A program made the position numbers and the translations under genes. Positions 25,701-34,097 of a DNA stretch of 64,000 nucleotides are shown piece after piece. The stretch covers positions 186,001-250,000 of the forward strand of contig NZ_QDKL01000003.1 in assembly GCF_003346865.1 (NCBI RefSeq), written 5' to 3'. The stretch's first letter is position 1. Every line of letters starts with the position of its first letter. This stretch comes from Halobacteriovorax vibrionivorans (GTDB lineage: Bacteria > Bdellovibrionota > Bacteriovoracia > Bacteriovoracales > Bacteriovoracaceae). Below the pieces are notes generated by a model, which was given only the letters and a program-made list of their open reading frames with translations, made no database searches and was not told where the DNA came from.

Positions 25701-26171
25701 AACATTAGTTACCATGTGCATACCATTTGTATAATCAACGTCATCAAGGACAAATTTCTTAATTTCTAATTCAATATACTGGCCGCGAACATACGAAGGA
25801 AAACCAAGCACTAGAGAGATTGTGTGCTCGTTTAATAATTTATCACCGGCCTTATCTTCCATACTCAAAAGCATCGAATCTGGCATGATTATAGTGGCAT
25901 CTAAATGAAGAGTGCGATCAATAGGATTTAAATCAATCTTGCTGATCTCTTTAAAGTAAGAATCTTCTGGCTTAACTAGAACATCTTGAAGGTCTTGTCT
26001 TAAAAACTTTAAAGGAAACTTTAGTGAAACAAGGGCCTCTTCATTTCCAAATTCCTCATCGGCAGCTTTATAGATAGCCCCGCTGTGTGTACGCTTAGCG
26101 TAGACGTGAACTTGTGTCGAAAATATCGACAGTGTCAAAAATATGGCCAACAGAATCCTTGATTTAAGCAC
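22755..26171 (-). CDS. Large exported protein of unknown function (1138 aa)
   Basis: I recognise no domain. Translation begins at a GTG after GAGAGG. Residues 1-25 (MLKSRILLAIFLTLSIFSTQVHVYA) are a signal peptide. The body has repeated amphipathic strand/loop patterns such as LHLDATIIMPD, GVVLKGRVNLELNSLFEMGL and ARIKLHAVALD, which recall lipid-transfer or AsmA/DUF748-like beta-scaffolds, but I cannot support a family call. Helical stretches surround residues 270-370 and 1000-1090. Only soluble, charged sequence follows the leader, so it is probably periplasmic or attached to the outer membrane. It is convergent with the MipA-like gene (stops 7 bases apart) and divergent from the symporter gene. 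Confidence 0.75.
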   Translation of the reverse strand: MLKSRILLAIFLTLSIFSTQVHVYAKRTHSGAIYKAADEEFGNEEALVSLKFPLKFLRQDLQDVLVKPEDSYFKEISKIDLNPIDRTLHLDATIIMPDSMLLSMEDKAGDKLLNEHTISLVLGFPSYVRGQYIELEIKKFVLDDVDYTNGMHMVTNVTAALLKNRSLLNYFLADHKAPTDYSDEDLSKMIRELFDNQDIVIKDNRIRARFNFTKITGFTRYSDLEDLQIWYIGPKKMKGTAQGAAFMVEAGIGNPSISYIKGIRDAGKVAANELLKLREQEYITYGFNKDVETRLTKLHSRLMEATGIFNWNVREERIIDEIRSTLISKARKALSKDDLYFIDEPQKANINFFVAAEEFLRVSIADLKLRHVIDMENRNGGSKAKTMPFVETRVSQNAVSQFTNFFRDFKLIEKEPLFKELNVVLAPHLPGVVLKGRVNLELNSLFEMGLEGEGIDFNNPDIRLDSKTYGDSVPFELSLYVYMRDNGVLELDIKEAVLGEGSQGRVHLTPKTDKGYFLEEFTKLATANILKTYLISDPLASKEGDEQKTDPKEIKEDLIRKLESFKNNFASINSVKTVDKLIEVKKLDLQGPFTSIPEEMTEENLVEFFNNILGIDRHTGRLQINLDPKILSEKILYAQNNIQVWNIEPIFDKLMDKTYLDLAIGNGVRSKEFLNTIYNRQEKKDSLTFVGTSGNVKNEGPVDYSFKIKLREFESMVNSILTASIAPQVRDAKAQLATLEEGSVNILEDLTVRTQGDNQLYLSIALNQIEKKKNWFGRRVFDSIFNRDAKNYKIINNRSSITARIKLHAVALDENKKELLEKNADEIFLGNTLLKIELESIGRSVKNPGLFGSILNAMIGDVNLKNGLIGSNLKKLVLKIAGPKLNPVGRENGSATLAGFALNNYLKVFTTKNDILLQLNPRLAGPVWDLLLVKDQNFKGRKVGVGIDYTKKTINFDFKMVFNPSTVDKHELFLIMNEANAIVKDVKAGNVKTVKDFITVYDRLYYNSDVTKRSLVHRLKKVVTNYDSLALLNENKSHYDNYSTTGAEIMQIATAAKVIADAIDSVVALKQPSGVNYKQRAKQIVNELNEAYIGPFSRYYAKRYHTNNLKIINGEISDWTLYILPDALFAHKAYEFLK

Positions 26172-26321
26172 TTTATACCTCTCTCATTTGTATGTTGTAG
26201 ATATAGGTTGCAATCTAAATGCCAATTATTGTCTATAAGAATATTCAAAGCGCACCTTGTTGTAATTTCGACGAAGCTATGGAAAAATTATTGATAATTC
26301 AATTAATTACAAAGGATTTAC

Positions 26322-27695
26322 ATGAATTTCTCTGCATTTCTTGCGGAAGCCGTCGAGATCGTCTGGGGCCTGCCACTTATTATCTTATTACTTGGTGGTG
26401 GGATATATCTCGTTGCCATTTCACGTTTAAAAACATTAGCAGGTTTCTTTCACGCTTTTCGACTCATTTCAGGTAAATTCCATCACAAGAACGACAATGA
26501 AAGTAAGGGACAGATCTCTCACTTTAAGGCCTTAACAAATGCCCTCTCCTCTACCGTAGGAATGGGAAATGTTGCAGGTGTTGCAGTTGCAATATCACAA
26601 GGTGGACCAGGTGCTATTTTTTGGATGTGGGTTGGGGCCCTAATTGGGATGAATACGAAGTTTTTCGAGTGTACTCTGGCCGTTATGTATCGACGCAATG
26701 ATCACCACGGAGAAATTCAAGGTGGCCCTATGTATACGATTATCGAAGCGCTACCAAAGTATATGCACTTTCTTGCTTATTTCTTTGCTGGAGCAGGCTT
26801 AATAGGTTCATTAGGTGTCTTTAATACAAATCAAATGGCAACATTCATGGCCTCTAATTATAGCATTCCTACACATATCACAGGTATATTGGCGGCCGTT
26901 CTTCTTGTCTATATTCTAATGGGTGGTGTTAAAAGAATTGGAGAGGCCACTTCTAAACTAGTGCCGGCAATGTGTACTCTTTATATTGGATGTGCTCTTA
27001 TTATTATCATTATGAATTTTGGTAACGTTGCCGATGTATTTGCTTTAATTTTCAAAGAAGCATTCGCTGGGCGAGCTGCAGTGGGTGGAGTCTCTGGTCT
27101 AGCGGTAATCCATATCTTTAAAACAGGAATCAAACGAGCAACATATTCTAATGAAGCAGGTGTCGGTTCTGCTCCAATGGCCCATGGAAACGCAAAAACA
27201 AGTGAACCCGTGGCCGAAGGTCTAGTTGCTATGGTTGGCCCTTTCATTGACACAATTATCGTTTGTACAATGACTTCAATAGTAATTTTAAGTTCACTTT
27301 CTCCTGCTGAGCTACAAGAATCAAATGGTGTACTGATTACTCAAATGGCCTTTATGAAAAACTTTGGAATGGCCGGATCGCATCTTCTAGGAATTTCAAT
27401 TATTCTTTTTGCCTTATCCACTGTCATTGGATCTGCTAACTACTGTGAGAAATGTTGGGACTTCTTATTTGGTGGCGTACCAATAATGGGAGCAAGGCTT
27501 ACCTTTGCTCTATTCTATGCTTCGACAGTACTACTAGGGGCCGTATCTGCTCCTACAGACATGGTAAATGCAATGGATATCGGATTTGCTTTGATGGCCA
27601 TACCAAATATGATTGCCACTATTGCACTAGCGCCTAAGGTTAAGCATAAATTTGATGAATATTATGAGAAGTATATTCGAAAGAGTGCAGCTTAG
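26322..27695 (+). CDS. Alanine or glycine:cation symporter (AGCS family)
   Basis: The 457-residue integral membrane protein has the AGCS signatures STVGMGNVAGVAVAISQGGPGAIFWMW, GEIQGGPMY and the C-terminal TVIGSANYCEKCWDFLFGG, with about 11 hydrophobic segments. Family members (AlsT/DagA) import alanine or glycine with Na+ or H+. AAGGATT lies just upstream of the ATG. It is a lone gene; the 150 bases upstream presumably hold divergent promoters for it and the 1138-residue exported protein. I counted 15 GGCC tetramers in this gene, a clear example of the genome's usual composition. Confidence 0.92.
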   Translation: MNFSAFLAEAVEIVWGLPLIILLLGGGIYLVAISRLKTLAGFFHAFRLISGKFHHKNDNESKGQISHFKALTNALSSTVGMGNVAGVAVAISQGGPGAIFWMWVGALIGMNTKFFECTLAVMYRRNDHHGEIQGGPMYTIIEALPKYMHFLAYFFAGAGLIGSLGVFNTNQMATFMASNYSIPTHITGILAAVLLVYILMGGVKRIGEATSKLVPAMCTLYIGCALIIIIMNFGNVADVFALIFKEAFAGRAAVGGVSGLAVIHIFKTGIKRATYSNEAGVGSAPMAHGNAKTSEPVAEGLVAMVGPFIDTIIVCTMTSIVILSSLSPAELQESNGVLITQMAFMKNFGMAGSHLLGISIILFALSTVIGSANYCEKCWDFLFGGVPIMGARLTFALFYASTVLLGAVSAPTDMVNAMDIGFALMAIPNMIATIALAPKVKHKFDEYYEKYIRKSAA

Positions 27696-27931
27696 CCCTC
27701 TTTCGTATTAATGACTTTTTTCTCAAGTAGATCAATACGCCCCTCGAGTCTTTTAATAAGGTTTAAATAGTGGCGGTGGCAACTTAGATCCTGCATTCCA
27801 CATGTATTTCGACTTAAACGAGCTTTCTTATGTTGAAGTTTGAGGCTTTTAAGATCGTCATGCTCAACATTAAGAGACAGAATTGCTGCTAATACAAGAA
27901 ATGCTCCACTTAGGATAAATACTCTATTCAT
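27692..27931 (-). CDS. Small membrane-anchored protein with coiled coil (79 aa)
   Basis: No known family. The ATG follows GAGAGGTAAG. Residues 1-20 (MNRVFILSGAFLVLAAILSL) form an N-terminal membrane anchor or uncleaved leader. The rest is charged and helical: HDDLKSLKLQHKKARLSRN, two Cys (CGMQDLSC) and a heptad-like RLEGRIDLLEKKV. The frame overlaps the end of the convergent symporter by four bases. It starts 12 bases after the stop of the phospholipase A2-like gene and is probably translated from the same mRNA. The good ribosome binding site and the leader make it a believable gene. Confidence 0.6.
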   Translation of the reverse strand: MNRVFILSGAFLVLAAILSLNVEHDDLKSLKLQHKKARLSRNTCGMQDLSCHRHYLNLIKRLEGRIDLLEKKVINTKEG

Positions 27932-27943
27932 GCCTTACCTCTC

Positions 27944-28741
27944 TTATTCCTTACTCTCAAACTTATCGGCACACTCACCGAAAGCTTCAACTTTCTTTAT
28001 TTTTTGCTCCCACTCATTCTTATAAGGAAGCTCTTCACAATCATTAAAGCTGACAAAATTATTCAATATTACTTTTATTTGTCCTTCACATGAGCTAGTT
28101 TCAACAACATAAACACGATTTAAGAAACTTAATGCTTCAGTTGATCTCAAGATTTCAACATCATCTTCTTTAAAAGACTTTTCGAGATGATCTTGTATCT
28201 CATCTAAACAAATATTTTTATTTCTAGATGGAATTACTTCTTTATCAAACTCAATTTCTTCTATTTCTTGTCCATGAGGATCTGCTGGCATCATTCTTTG
28301 AATTTCATCTTGATCTTGTTGTGATAATTCATGATAGCCTCGGATATGATTCCAACCATAGCCCCAAGCATAACCAGTATGAAGATCAGGGCCACCTCCA
28401 ATATAAACGGCCACTTCCATTGCTCTTCCAAAGATTCCAGAAAAAACTTCTGAAACACATTGATTTAAAGCACTATCTGCATCTTTCTTATCTTGGAGAG
28501 TTCCACCATACCAATAAGCAATATCATGCTCAACACAACAATGTTGCCATAGGGTAGGCCTGCCAATCGTTCCATCTGGTGAAACACTAGAGCAGCCATC
28601 TGTTTTAAATGGACGTAGGTAATTCTCAATTTTTTTATATGAAACCTTTCCATCAGCAATATTTAGAAAACCATATTCCTGTGCATTGACAGAATGATTG
28701 CCAATTATTGCGATAAATATGAGAAAGATAAGATATTTCAT
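27944..28741 (-). CDS. Exported phospholipase A2-like protein
   Basis: I start at the ATG at 28741, giving the signal peptide MKYLIFLIFIAIIGNHSVNA. The key segment is TDGCSSVSPDGTIG followed by WQHCCVEHDIAYWYGG: the Cys-Cys-x-x-His-Asp motif (C68, C69, H72, D73) of secreted phospholipase A2 folds, with an upstream TDGCS stretch often seen in bacterial members. PLA2 enzymes use the His-Asp pair and Ca2+ to release the sn-2 fatty acid. The following GGPDLHTGYAWGYGW and the acidic C-terminal third are not familiar. A role in damaging prey or host membranes would fit the many secreted enzymes here but is inference. A small membrane protein follows 12 bases downstream. Confidence 0.68.
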   Translation of the reverse strand: MKYLIFLIFIAIIGNHSVNAQEYGFLNIADGKVSYKKIENYLRPFKTDGCSSVSPDGTIGRPTLWQHCCVEHDIAYWYGGTLQDKKDADSALNQCVSEVFSGIFGRAMEVAVYIGGGPDLHTGYAWGYGWNHIRGYHELSQQDQDEIQRMMPADPHGQEIEEIEFDKEVIPSRNKNICLDEIQDHLEKSFKEDDVEILRSTEALSFLNRVYVVETSSCEGQIKVILNNFVSFNDCEELPYKNEWEQKIKKVEAFGECADKFESKE

Positions 28742-28756
28742 ATCTATCAATGTAAC

Positions 28757-28780
28757 AAAAAAGGGCCTATTTCTAGGCCC
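28757..28780 (-). terminator. Intrinsic terminator after the DUF1254 gene
   Basis: Read on the minus strand, GGGCCTA-GAAA-TAGGCCC forms a 7-bp stem with a tetraloop followed by TTTTTT. It lies 45 bases past the stop at 28825 and just before the phospholipase A2-like gene. Confidence 0.85.
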
Positions 28781-28824
28781 CTATTGTAAAGATTCAAAAG
28801 GTGTAAAAAGTTAGAACAGACTAT

Positions 28825-30369
28825 TTATTTTGAAACCATTGAAAGGACTTTAGTTTCAACTGGTTCCACTTCTGGCAGCTTCCACTTAAGACTTAATACA
28901 TCCTCATGGGGAATGTATATCCTAGTAATGATGTAAAATGCTCCAACAGGTGCGGCCAGCCAGTTAGCACGCTTTTTTGAGTCTGATGGCATTTGATTAG
29001 AAAAAGTAATTTCAAATGATCCATCTGGATTCTTCATTAAATCACTTTCACCGCCAAGAGAATAACGTTTTAAGGCATTGTATACAAGAAGCTTAGTCTC
29101 AGCATCATAAACTGTTATTGACCAAAAACCATCATTAGGTGGATTTGAATTAAACTTCATACGATACTGCTTACTTCCAACAAGTGTATTACCCTTAGAA
29201 TCTTTATAACGAATTGGATATATGGCCTCTTTCTCTCCTTGACCTCCCAAATAGGGATGAGCAACCATTGATCTTAATGCATAATCCTGTCCAAAATTAT
29301 CTAAATCAAATACATAGCTCCAGCCATTTACTATTTTTGTATGTGCGGGATTGTAAATTTGAGCATTAGCGATTTCAACGCCATCTTTTAGAACTTGTTT
29401 TAAGATGTCTTGTTGAGCGGGAGTTAGCATCTCTTTTTTAAAGCCTTCAGATGTAATTCCTATCTTTTCTAATTGTTGCATTTGCGCTTTATCAATATCA
29501 TTTAATACATTATCTAAGAGATATTCATTAAGTTCAGTAAAAAATCTCAATGGATCTTTCTCATCTCCTGGGCGATTTGATAAACCAAATAATTGTACTT
29601 TCTTACCATCAGTGTATTCTGCTAATGGAGTTAACTTATATTGATCTTGTATTTCATGGACTTTTTTTAGATCCTGCTCTGTCTTTTTTAATACTTCAGT
29701 ACGGCCCCAGAGCCAAACTTTTGTTGTTGGTGAACGAACAACTTTAAGGCCTTTTAACTTCTCGCTACTTCGTCCATTCCAATTTGGTGGAACAATAAGA
29801 AAATTTTGTGCATCTGTACCAGTAACTCTCGTACCAACATATTGGATAAGGTTATGCCACATATCAAATACATTAATAACATAGTATCGATCTTTCACTG
29901 CCGGAACAGATAACACCATCGGAGACTGTGAAAGATCAAGAATAGCACTTGAGTACAAAGTGTCTTGATTAGGTGTTGGCATATCAGCATCTTCTGGGCC
30001 AGGAAGTCTTCTTGCATGACCAAACTCTCCAACAGGTGCACGATAACTTGTATCTTTTTCACTTTGAGAAACTTCTGTGTATTGCCTTGAAACTTGCTCC
30101 ATTCGAACCAATGTCGATCCCCATAAATATGCATTTATACCTAACGCATATGTTTCTTTTAAAAGAGGATCGTCAGCAGGAGCAATTGAAGCAACACCTC
30201 TAGAAACACCATCTTTCTGAGTAGCAGAAGCAGGAAGCCTGGTAACTTGTCCCTCTGGAGTATTACTTTGAACAAGATAGGTTACAGAAAAAACCCATGT
30301 TAATAACACCGCTACTGCAACAGCAGGATAGCGATACTTTCCATAATTTGATTTCTTTTTATCTGACAT
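28825..30369 (-). CDS. DUF1254/DUF1214 protein
   Basis: The 514-residue product starts after GAGGAAG. Residues 1-15 are basic and cytoplasmic, and residues about 16-33 (AVAVAVLLTWVFSVTYLV) are a membrane anchor. Then come the DUF1254 region (PGPEDADMPTPNQDTLYSSA, LSVPAVKDRYYVINVFDMW) and the DUF1214 region at the C-terminus (FNSNPPNDGFWSITVYDAE, PDGSFEITFSNQMP). The two regions usually occur together, in periplasmic or surface proteins of unknown activity. It is 95 bases downstream of the PhyH dioxygenase gene and ends in a strong terminator. Whether it belongs to the asd transcript is unclear. Confidence 0.85.
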   Translation of the reverse strand: MSDKKKSNYGKYRYPAVAVAVLLTWVFSVTYLVQSNTPEGQVTRLPASATQKDGVSRGVASIAPADDPLLKETYALGINAYLWGSTLVRMEQVSRQYTEVSQSEKDTSYRAPVGEFGHARRLPGPEDADMPTPNQDTLYSSAILDLSQSPMVLSVPAVKDRYYVINVFDMWHNLIQYVGTRVTGTDAQNFLIVPPNWNGRSSEKLKGLKVVRSPTTKVWLWGRTEVLKKTEQDLKKVHEIQDQYKLTPLAEYTDGKKVQLFGLSNRPGDEKDPLRFFTELNEYLLDNVLNDIDKAQMQQLEKIGITSEGFKKEMLTPAQQDILKQVLKDGVEIANAQIYNPAHTKIVNGWSYVFDLDNFGQDYALRSMVAHPYLGGQGEKEAIYPIRYKDSKGNTLVGSKQYRMKFNSNPPNDGFWSITVYDAETKLLVYNALKRYSLGGESDLMKNPDGSFEITFSNQMPSDSKKRANWLAAPVGAFYIITRIYIPHEDVLSLKWKLPEVEPVETKVLSMVSK

Positions 30370-30464
30370 AGAATCTTCCTCGACTAACGACTGTATGCAT
30401 TAATTTTAGAGGATCTATCAAAGACATGTTCTTAAATATCGTGAATAAAGGTAAAGAAACTCTC

Positions 30465-31214
30465 TTAAGAGTTTAGTTTCAAGTGTCTTCCAAGGCCTAC
30501 ACCTGGATACTCTCTTTTATTAGCACCTGGCTGAGCGTAACCGTTAATAAGGACACGGCGAGGAGAATCGGTTTTATTTAAGCTCGAAGAATGAAAAACA
30601 TATGGCCCAAAGAATGCGACGTCACCTGCTTTTAGCATCACATCAACGGCCTCATATTTCTCAAGCATCTCATCGATAATACTAGGATCTTCTTTATAAT
30701 TAAGATGACCTTCTTGATTGGAATTAGGGATAAATTTAAGAGGGCCATTGTCCGCATTCATATCATCAATGGCAAGAAGAGTTTGAACGTAACTTCCACG
30801 GCCATCGACATCTTCCCACATATGTGTTCCATAGCGACGGTGTTCACTATCTTGGTGCCATTTGAATTCTACTTTTTGACCAGGTAGTTTAAAGTGGGCC
30901 TGATTAATTAATTGAACCATCTCATTAGATTCAAGGATTCTTGATACAATATTCAGTATTCGTTTATCAGCACCTATATCAAGAAGAAATTCATCGTAAC
31001 CACCACACCAAACAATGCGATTTAGTGCATCTTCATTAAAGACAAATTGAGCTAGCTTTAACATTTGTGTCTCATCAAGAGAGAGACTTGCTTGATATAA
31101 ATTATCAAAAGACTTTTCAATATTCTTAAGATCTTTGGGATCAAAAAGTCCTTCGACTACACAATAGCCTTGTTGATAAAAATCTTTTACTAATTTATCG
31201 TAATCTAATTCCAT
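30465..31214 (-). CDS. Phytanoyl-CoA dioxygenase (PhyH) family Fe(II)/2-oxoglutarate oxygenase
   Basis: The double-stranded beta-helix iron site is visible: H120-x-D122 in FKWHQDSEH and a distal His at about 208 in YVFHSSSLNKT, followed by RRVLINGYAQPG for 2-oxoglutarate binding. The length (249) is normal. Members hydroxylate small molecules, fatty acyl groups or secondary metabolites; the substrate here is unknown. The start is the ATG at 31214, eight bases after the asd stop; an upstream TTG would overlap asd and has no ribosome site. Probable co-transcription with asd is odd, since no PhyH step belongs to lysine or threonine synthesis. Confidence 0.85.
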   Translation of the reverse strand: MELDYDKLVKDFYQQGYCVVEGLFDPKDLKNIEKSFDNLYQASLSLDETQMLKLAQFVFNEDALNRIVWCGGYDEFLLDIGADKRILNIVSRILESNEMVQLINQAHFKLPGQKVEFKWHQDSEHRRYGTHMWEDVDGRGSYVQTLLAIDDMNADNGPLKFIPNSNQEGHLNYKEDPSIIDEMLEKYEAVDVMLKAGDVAFFGPYVFHSSSLNKTDSPRRVLINGYAQPGANKREYPGVGLGRHLKLNS

Positions 31215-31221
31215 ATAATGA

Positions 31222-32319
31222 CTATAACACAATATTTAACATGCGACGAAGAGGTTCTGCAGCTCCCCAAAGAAGTTGATCACCTGATGTGAAAATATTT
31301 AAATATTCATCACCTAGATTCATTTTTCTAACACGTCCGACTGTTGTTTTGAGGGTACCAGACACATAACGTGGATTAAGTTTTTCTCGTGTGGCCTCAG
31401 GAGTATTTTCAACAAATTCAGTAAATTCTGAAAAGTTCTTAATCATGTCTTCAATCGTTTTAATGTCGACAGACTTATTCAATTTAATCGTTAATGCCTG
31501 TGAATGAGATCTCAGTGCACCAACCCTTACACAAGTACCATCAATAGGTATTGGATTGTCTTTTCTGCCAAGAATTTTATTTGTCTCACTAAAGGCCTTC
31601 CACTCTTCACGAGTTTGCCCCTTTTCAACAGCGCTATCAATCCAAGGAATCAAATTAAGTGCCAACGGAACACCAAAACAATCAGCATTAAGTTTTTCGC
31701 TTTTAAGTAAATTAGAAATATCTGTATCAAGCTGAAGAATCGGCCCTTCCATTATCGGATTGGCCACATCGCCAATGACCTTCATTTGCGTTAGAAGCTC
31801 CTTCATATGACGAGCACCACCACCAGAAGCCGCCTGATATGACATCGATGTCATCCACTCTACTAAGTTTTCTTGAAATAAACTTCCAATCCCCATAAGC
31901 ATAAGGCTAACGGTACAATTACCACCAATAAAGTTTTTAACTCCATCATTAAGTGCTTTATCAATAATATCTTTATTAACAGGATCTAGGATTATAAGTG
32001 AGTCATCATCCATTCGTTTTGCGGAAGCCGCATCAATCCAATACCCTTGCCAGCTCACTTCATCTAGCGCCGGTCTAACCTTCTTTGTATAATCACCACC
32101 TTGACATGAGATTATAATATCCATATCAGCAAGTTCATTTACATCATTAGCATCTCTTAAGGTATGTGTTTTATTATAAATTAATGGGCCATTTTGCCCT
32201 GCTTGAGAAGTTGAAAAGAAGTATGGATCAATTTTTGCAAAGTCTCCTTCCATTTCCATTCTTTCTAAAAGAACAGATCCGACCATTCCACGCCAACCGA
32301 TAATTCCAACTTTTTTCAT
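31222..32319 (-). CDS. asd: Aspartate-semialdehyde dehydrogenase
   Basis: Asd reduces aspartyl-4-phosphate to aspartate semialdehyde with NADPH, the second step toward lysine, diaminopimelate, threonine and methionine. Visible features: the N-terminal Rossmann start MKKVGIIGWRGMVGSVLLERM, the catalytic C135 in GGNCTVSLMLMG, ASGGGARHM, and the catalytic His in RVGALRSHSQALTI. The 365-residue length and the WRGMVGSVL form match the Gram-negative (E. coli-like) class. GGGG lies upstream of the ATG. The gene is divergent from the riboswitch-controlled lysC operon, 416 bases away, so the first two enzymes of the pathway flank one control region. Confidence 0.95.
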   Translation of the reverse strand: MKKVGIIGWRGMVGSVLLERMEMEGDFAKIDPYFFSTSQAGQNGPLIYNKTHTLRDANDVNELADMDIIISCQGGDYTKKVRPALDEVSWQGYWIDAASAKRMDDDSLIILDPVNKDIIDKALNDGVKNFIGGNCTVSLMLMGIGSLFQENLVEWMTSMSYQAASGGGARHMKELLTQMKVIGDVANPIMEGPILQLDTDISNLLKSEKLNADCFGVPLALNLIPWIDSAVEKGQTREEWKAFSETNKILGRKDNPIPIDGTCVRVGALRSHSQALTIKLNKSVDIKTIEDMIKNFSEFTEFVENTPEATREKLNPRYVSGTLKTTVGRVRKMNLGDEYLNIFTSGDQLLWGAAEPLRRMLNIVL

Positions 32320-32367
32320 TTTATACCCCTAGGATGTAATTTTAAATTCACACAAATTATAAAAGTA

Positions 32368-32396
32368 TAGACATCAATGTGTCTATCCACTAGAAT
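32368..32396 (+). promoter_or_regulatory. Sigma70-type promoter of the lysine operon
   Basis: TAGACA (32368-32373, 5/6 of consensus), a 17-base spacer and TAGAAT (32391-32396, 5/6). It predicts transcription from about 32403, just where the riboswitch begins. The -35 region overlaps an inverted repeat ATAGACA-6 bases-TGTCTAT (32367-32386) that could bind a repressor or end the divergent message. Confidence 0.7.
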
Positions 32397-32401
32397 ATTC
32401 C

Positions 32402-32568
32402 TTGTAAGATTACGAAGAGGAGCATTGCTTAGTAACTAGTGGTCAGGGTGCGCAACGAATAAGTCCGTTACGAATCACTACGATGGAAGCATTGCCGAAA
32501 TAGTTTGGTTTAGCGCAAGCCTTACTATTGGTCACTAAGGGAGAAGCCTTAGGACTGTCGCTTAACAA
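32402..32568 (+). promoter_or_regulatory. Lysine riboswitch (L box)
   Basis: The leader of lysC contains the conserved blocks of the lysine riboswitch in order: GAAGAGGAGC (32414), an AGTAACTAG segment, GATGGAAGC and GCCGAAA (32482-32500), GGGAGAAGCC (32540) and ACTGTCGCTTA (32554). The ends (TTGTAAG and CTTAACAA) can pair as P1. Lysine binding normally lowers expression of lysine synthesis or transport genes, which fits the downstream lysC-dapB-dapA-dapD-lysA. About 167 bases remain before the lysC ATG; I do not see a clear terminator there, so attenuation versus translational control is undecided. Confidence 0.88.
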
Positions 32569-32735
32569 ATTATTAACTTCAAATAAGTTTGCTTTGTTAT
32601 GTGGAGAGCTTCGAATGCAAATCCTATGTTATACAACTGTTTAAGTCGGTTATATTTCACAATTCTTTTTTGCATTTAAACACACTCCTTCATACAATTA
32701 CCTTATTTATTTGAATCACATATAGGATTTTAAGT

Positions 32736-34097
32736 ATGGGTAATGAAAATTCAGAAATCATTGTTGCAAAATTTGGCGGCTCATCTATGGCAAACCTAGA
32801 GGCCATGACTCGAAGTGCTCAAATCAGTGCTACCAAGAACGCTAATATGGTTATCGTATCGGCCGTTTACGGTGTTACAAATCTCTTAGTAGAAATATCT
32901 AAACAGGCACCACTTGGTGAAGGTGAAAAGGTAGAAGCACTAGTTGAAGAAATTGCTGATAAACATAATCAAATACTAATTGATATGAATGCAACAGAAG
33001 AACTAAAAGAAGATGTTTCTGAGCTTCTTTCAGAAGTAAATATGATTGCCAATGGAATGCTTCTATTAAGAGAATGTTCAGACCGAGCATACGATTCACT
33101 TGTAAGTCTTGGTGAAAGAATGTCTTCATTAATTTTTAGCCAAGTTCTAGCAGGAATCCATCAAAAGAAGAATGTTGAGTTATTTGATATTAGACAAGTT
33201 CTTAAAACTGATGATCAATTTACAAAAGCTTCACCTGATCTTGTTGCAACAAAGGAAAAGGCCCAGCAACATCTAGTTAACGCAAAGTATGGAGATGTCG
33301 TATATGTCTCTCAAGGTTTTATGGGATCGACCTCTGAAGGCTTAACTACAACACTAGGGCGTGGAGGTTCAGATTACTCCGCTGCACTTGTTGCAGAGGC
33401 CATGGGTGCTGACACACTTCAAATCTGGACAGATGTCGCAGGTATCGCCACAACAGATCCGCGTATTGTAAAAGAAGCGAAATTATTAAATGAAATAACA
33501 TTTTCTGAAGCGGCCGAGCTGGCAACTTTTGGTGCAAAAATACTTCATCCAACGACCTTAACACCTGCATTACGTGCAGGTATTAAGGTCTTTGTTGGAT
33601 CGAGCTATGAACCTGATGCTCCAGGGACTTGGATTGTTGATAAGACTGATTCAGCACCATTAATAAGAGCAATGGCCTTACGTCGAGAACAAAGCCTTGT
33701 GACATTATCAACGCCAAAAATGCTTCATGCACATGGTTTCTTATTTGAGATTTTTAAAATATTTAATGATTTTAAAGTAAGTATTGATTCAATTACAACG
33801 TCTGAGATTTCAGTAGCACTTACATTAGACGATAGCGCCCTATTAAATAAGAAGATAATTAGTCGGTTATCGGAGTTATGTAGCGTAAAAGTTGAAACTG
33901 ACTTAACACTAGTAAGTCTAATCGGAAATGAAATCAACCATACACCAGATATTGCAAAGCGAATTTTTAACTCTGTAGAAGGAATCAACGTTAGAATGAT
34001 TTGTCTAGGGGCCAGTAAGCATAACTTTTGCTTTTTAGTGGATAAGAATCAAGCGGATTCAGCAATTCAAAAACTACATCAGGAATTCATTCAATGA
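32736..34097 (+). CDS. lysC: Aspartate kinase (monofunctional, lysine-pathway)
   Basis: LysC phosphorylates aspartate, the committed step to the aspartate family. The kinase domain shows KFGGSSMA near the start, SLGERMSS, and GRGGSDYSAALVAEAMGAD; DVAGIATTDPRIV follows. The C-terminal part (about 315-453) holds two ACT-type regulatory domains, with SIDSITTSEISVALTLD and LVSLIGNEI, so feedback by an amino acid is likely. The 453-residue length fits monofunctional kinases; there is no homoserine dehydrogenase domain. AGGAT lies about nine bases upstream of the ATG. It is the first gene after the lysine riboswitch and overlaps dapB by four bases (ATGA), so expression of the operon is lysine-responsive. 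Confidence 0.95.
   Translation: MGNENSEIIVAKFGGSSMANLEAMTRSAQISATKNANMVIVSAVYGVTNLLVEISKQAPLGEGEKVEALVEEIADKHNQILIDMNATEELKEDVSELLSEVNMIANGMLLLRECSDRAYDSLVSLGERMSSLIFSQVLAGIHQKKNVELFDIRQVLKTDDQFTKASPDLVATKEKAQQHLVNAKYGDVVYVSQGFMGSTSEGLTTTLGRGGSDYSAALVAEAMGADTLQIWTDVAGIATTDPRIVKEAKLLNEITFSEAAELATFGAKILHPTTLTPALRAGIKVFVGSSYEPDAPGTWIVDKTDSAPLIRAMALRREQSLVTLSTPKMLHAHGFLFEIFKIFNDFKVSIDSITTSEISVALTLDDSALLNKKIISRLSELCSVKVETDLTLVSLIGNEINHTPDIAKRIFNSVEGINVRMICLGASKHNFCFLVDKNQADSAIQKLHQEFIQ

Noticed and set aside
32320..32735. A tRNA or second small RNA gene in the asd-lysC intergenic region
   Set aside because: The structured part is fully explained by the lysine riboswitch; no tRNA arms or CCA end are present.
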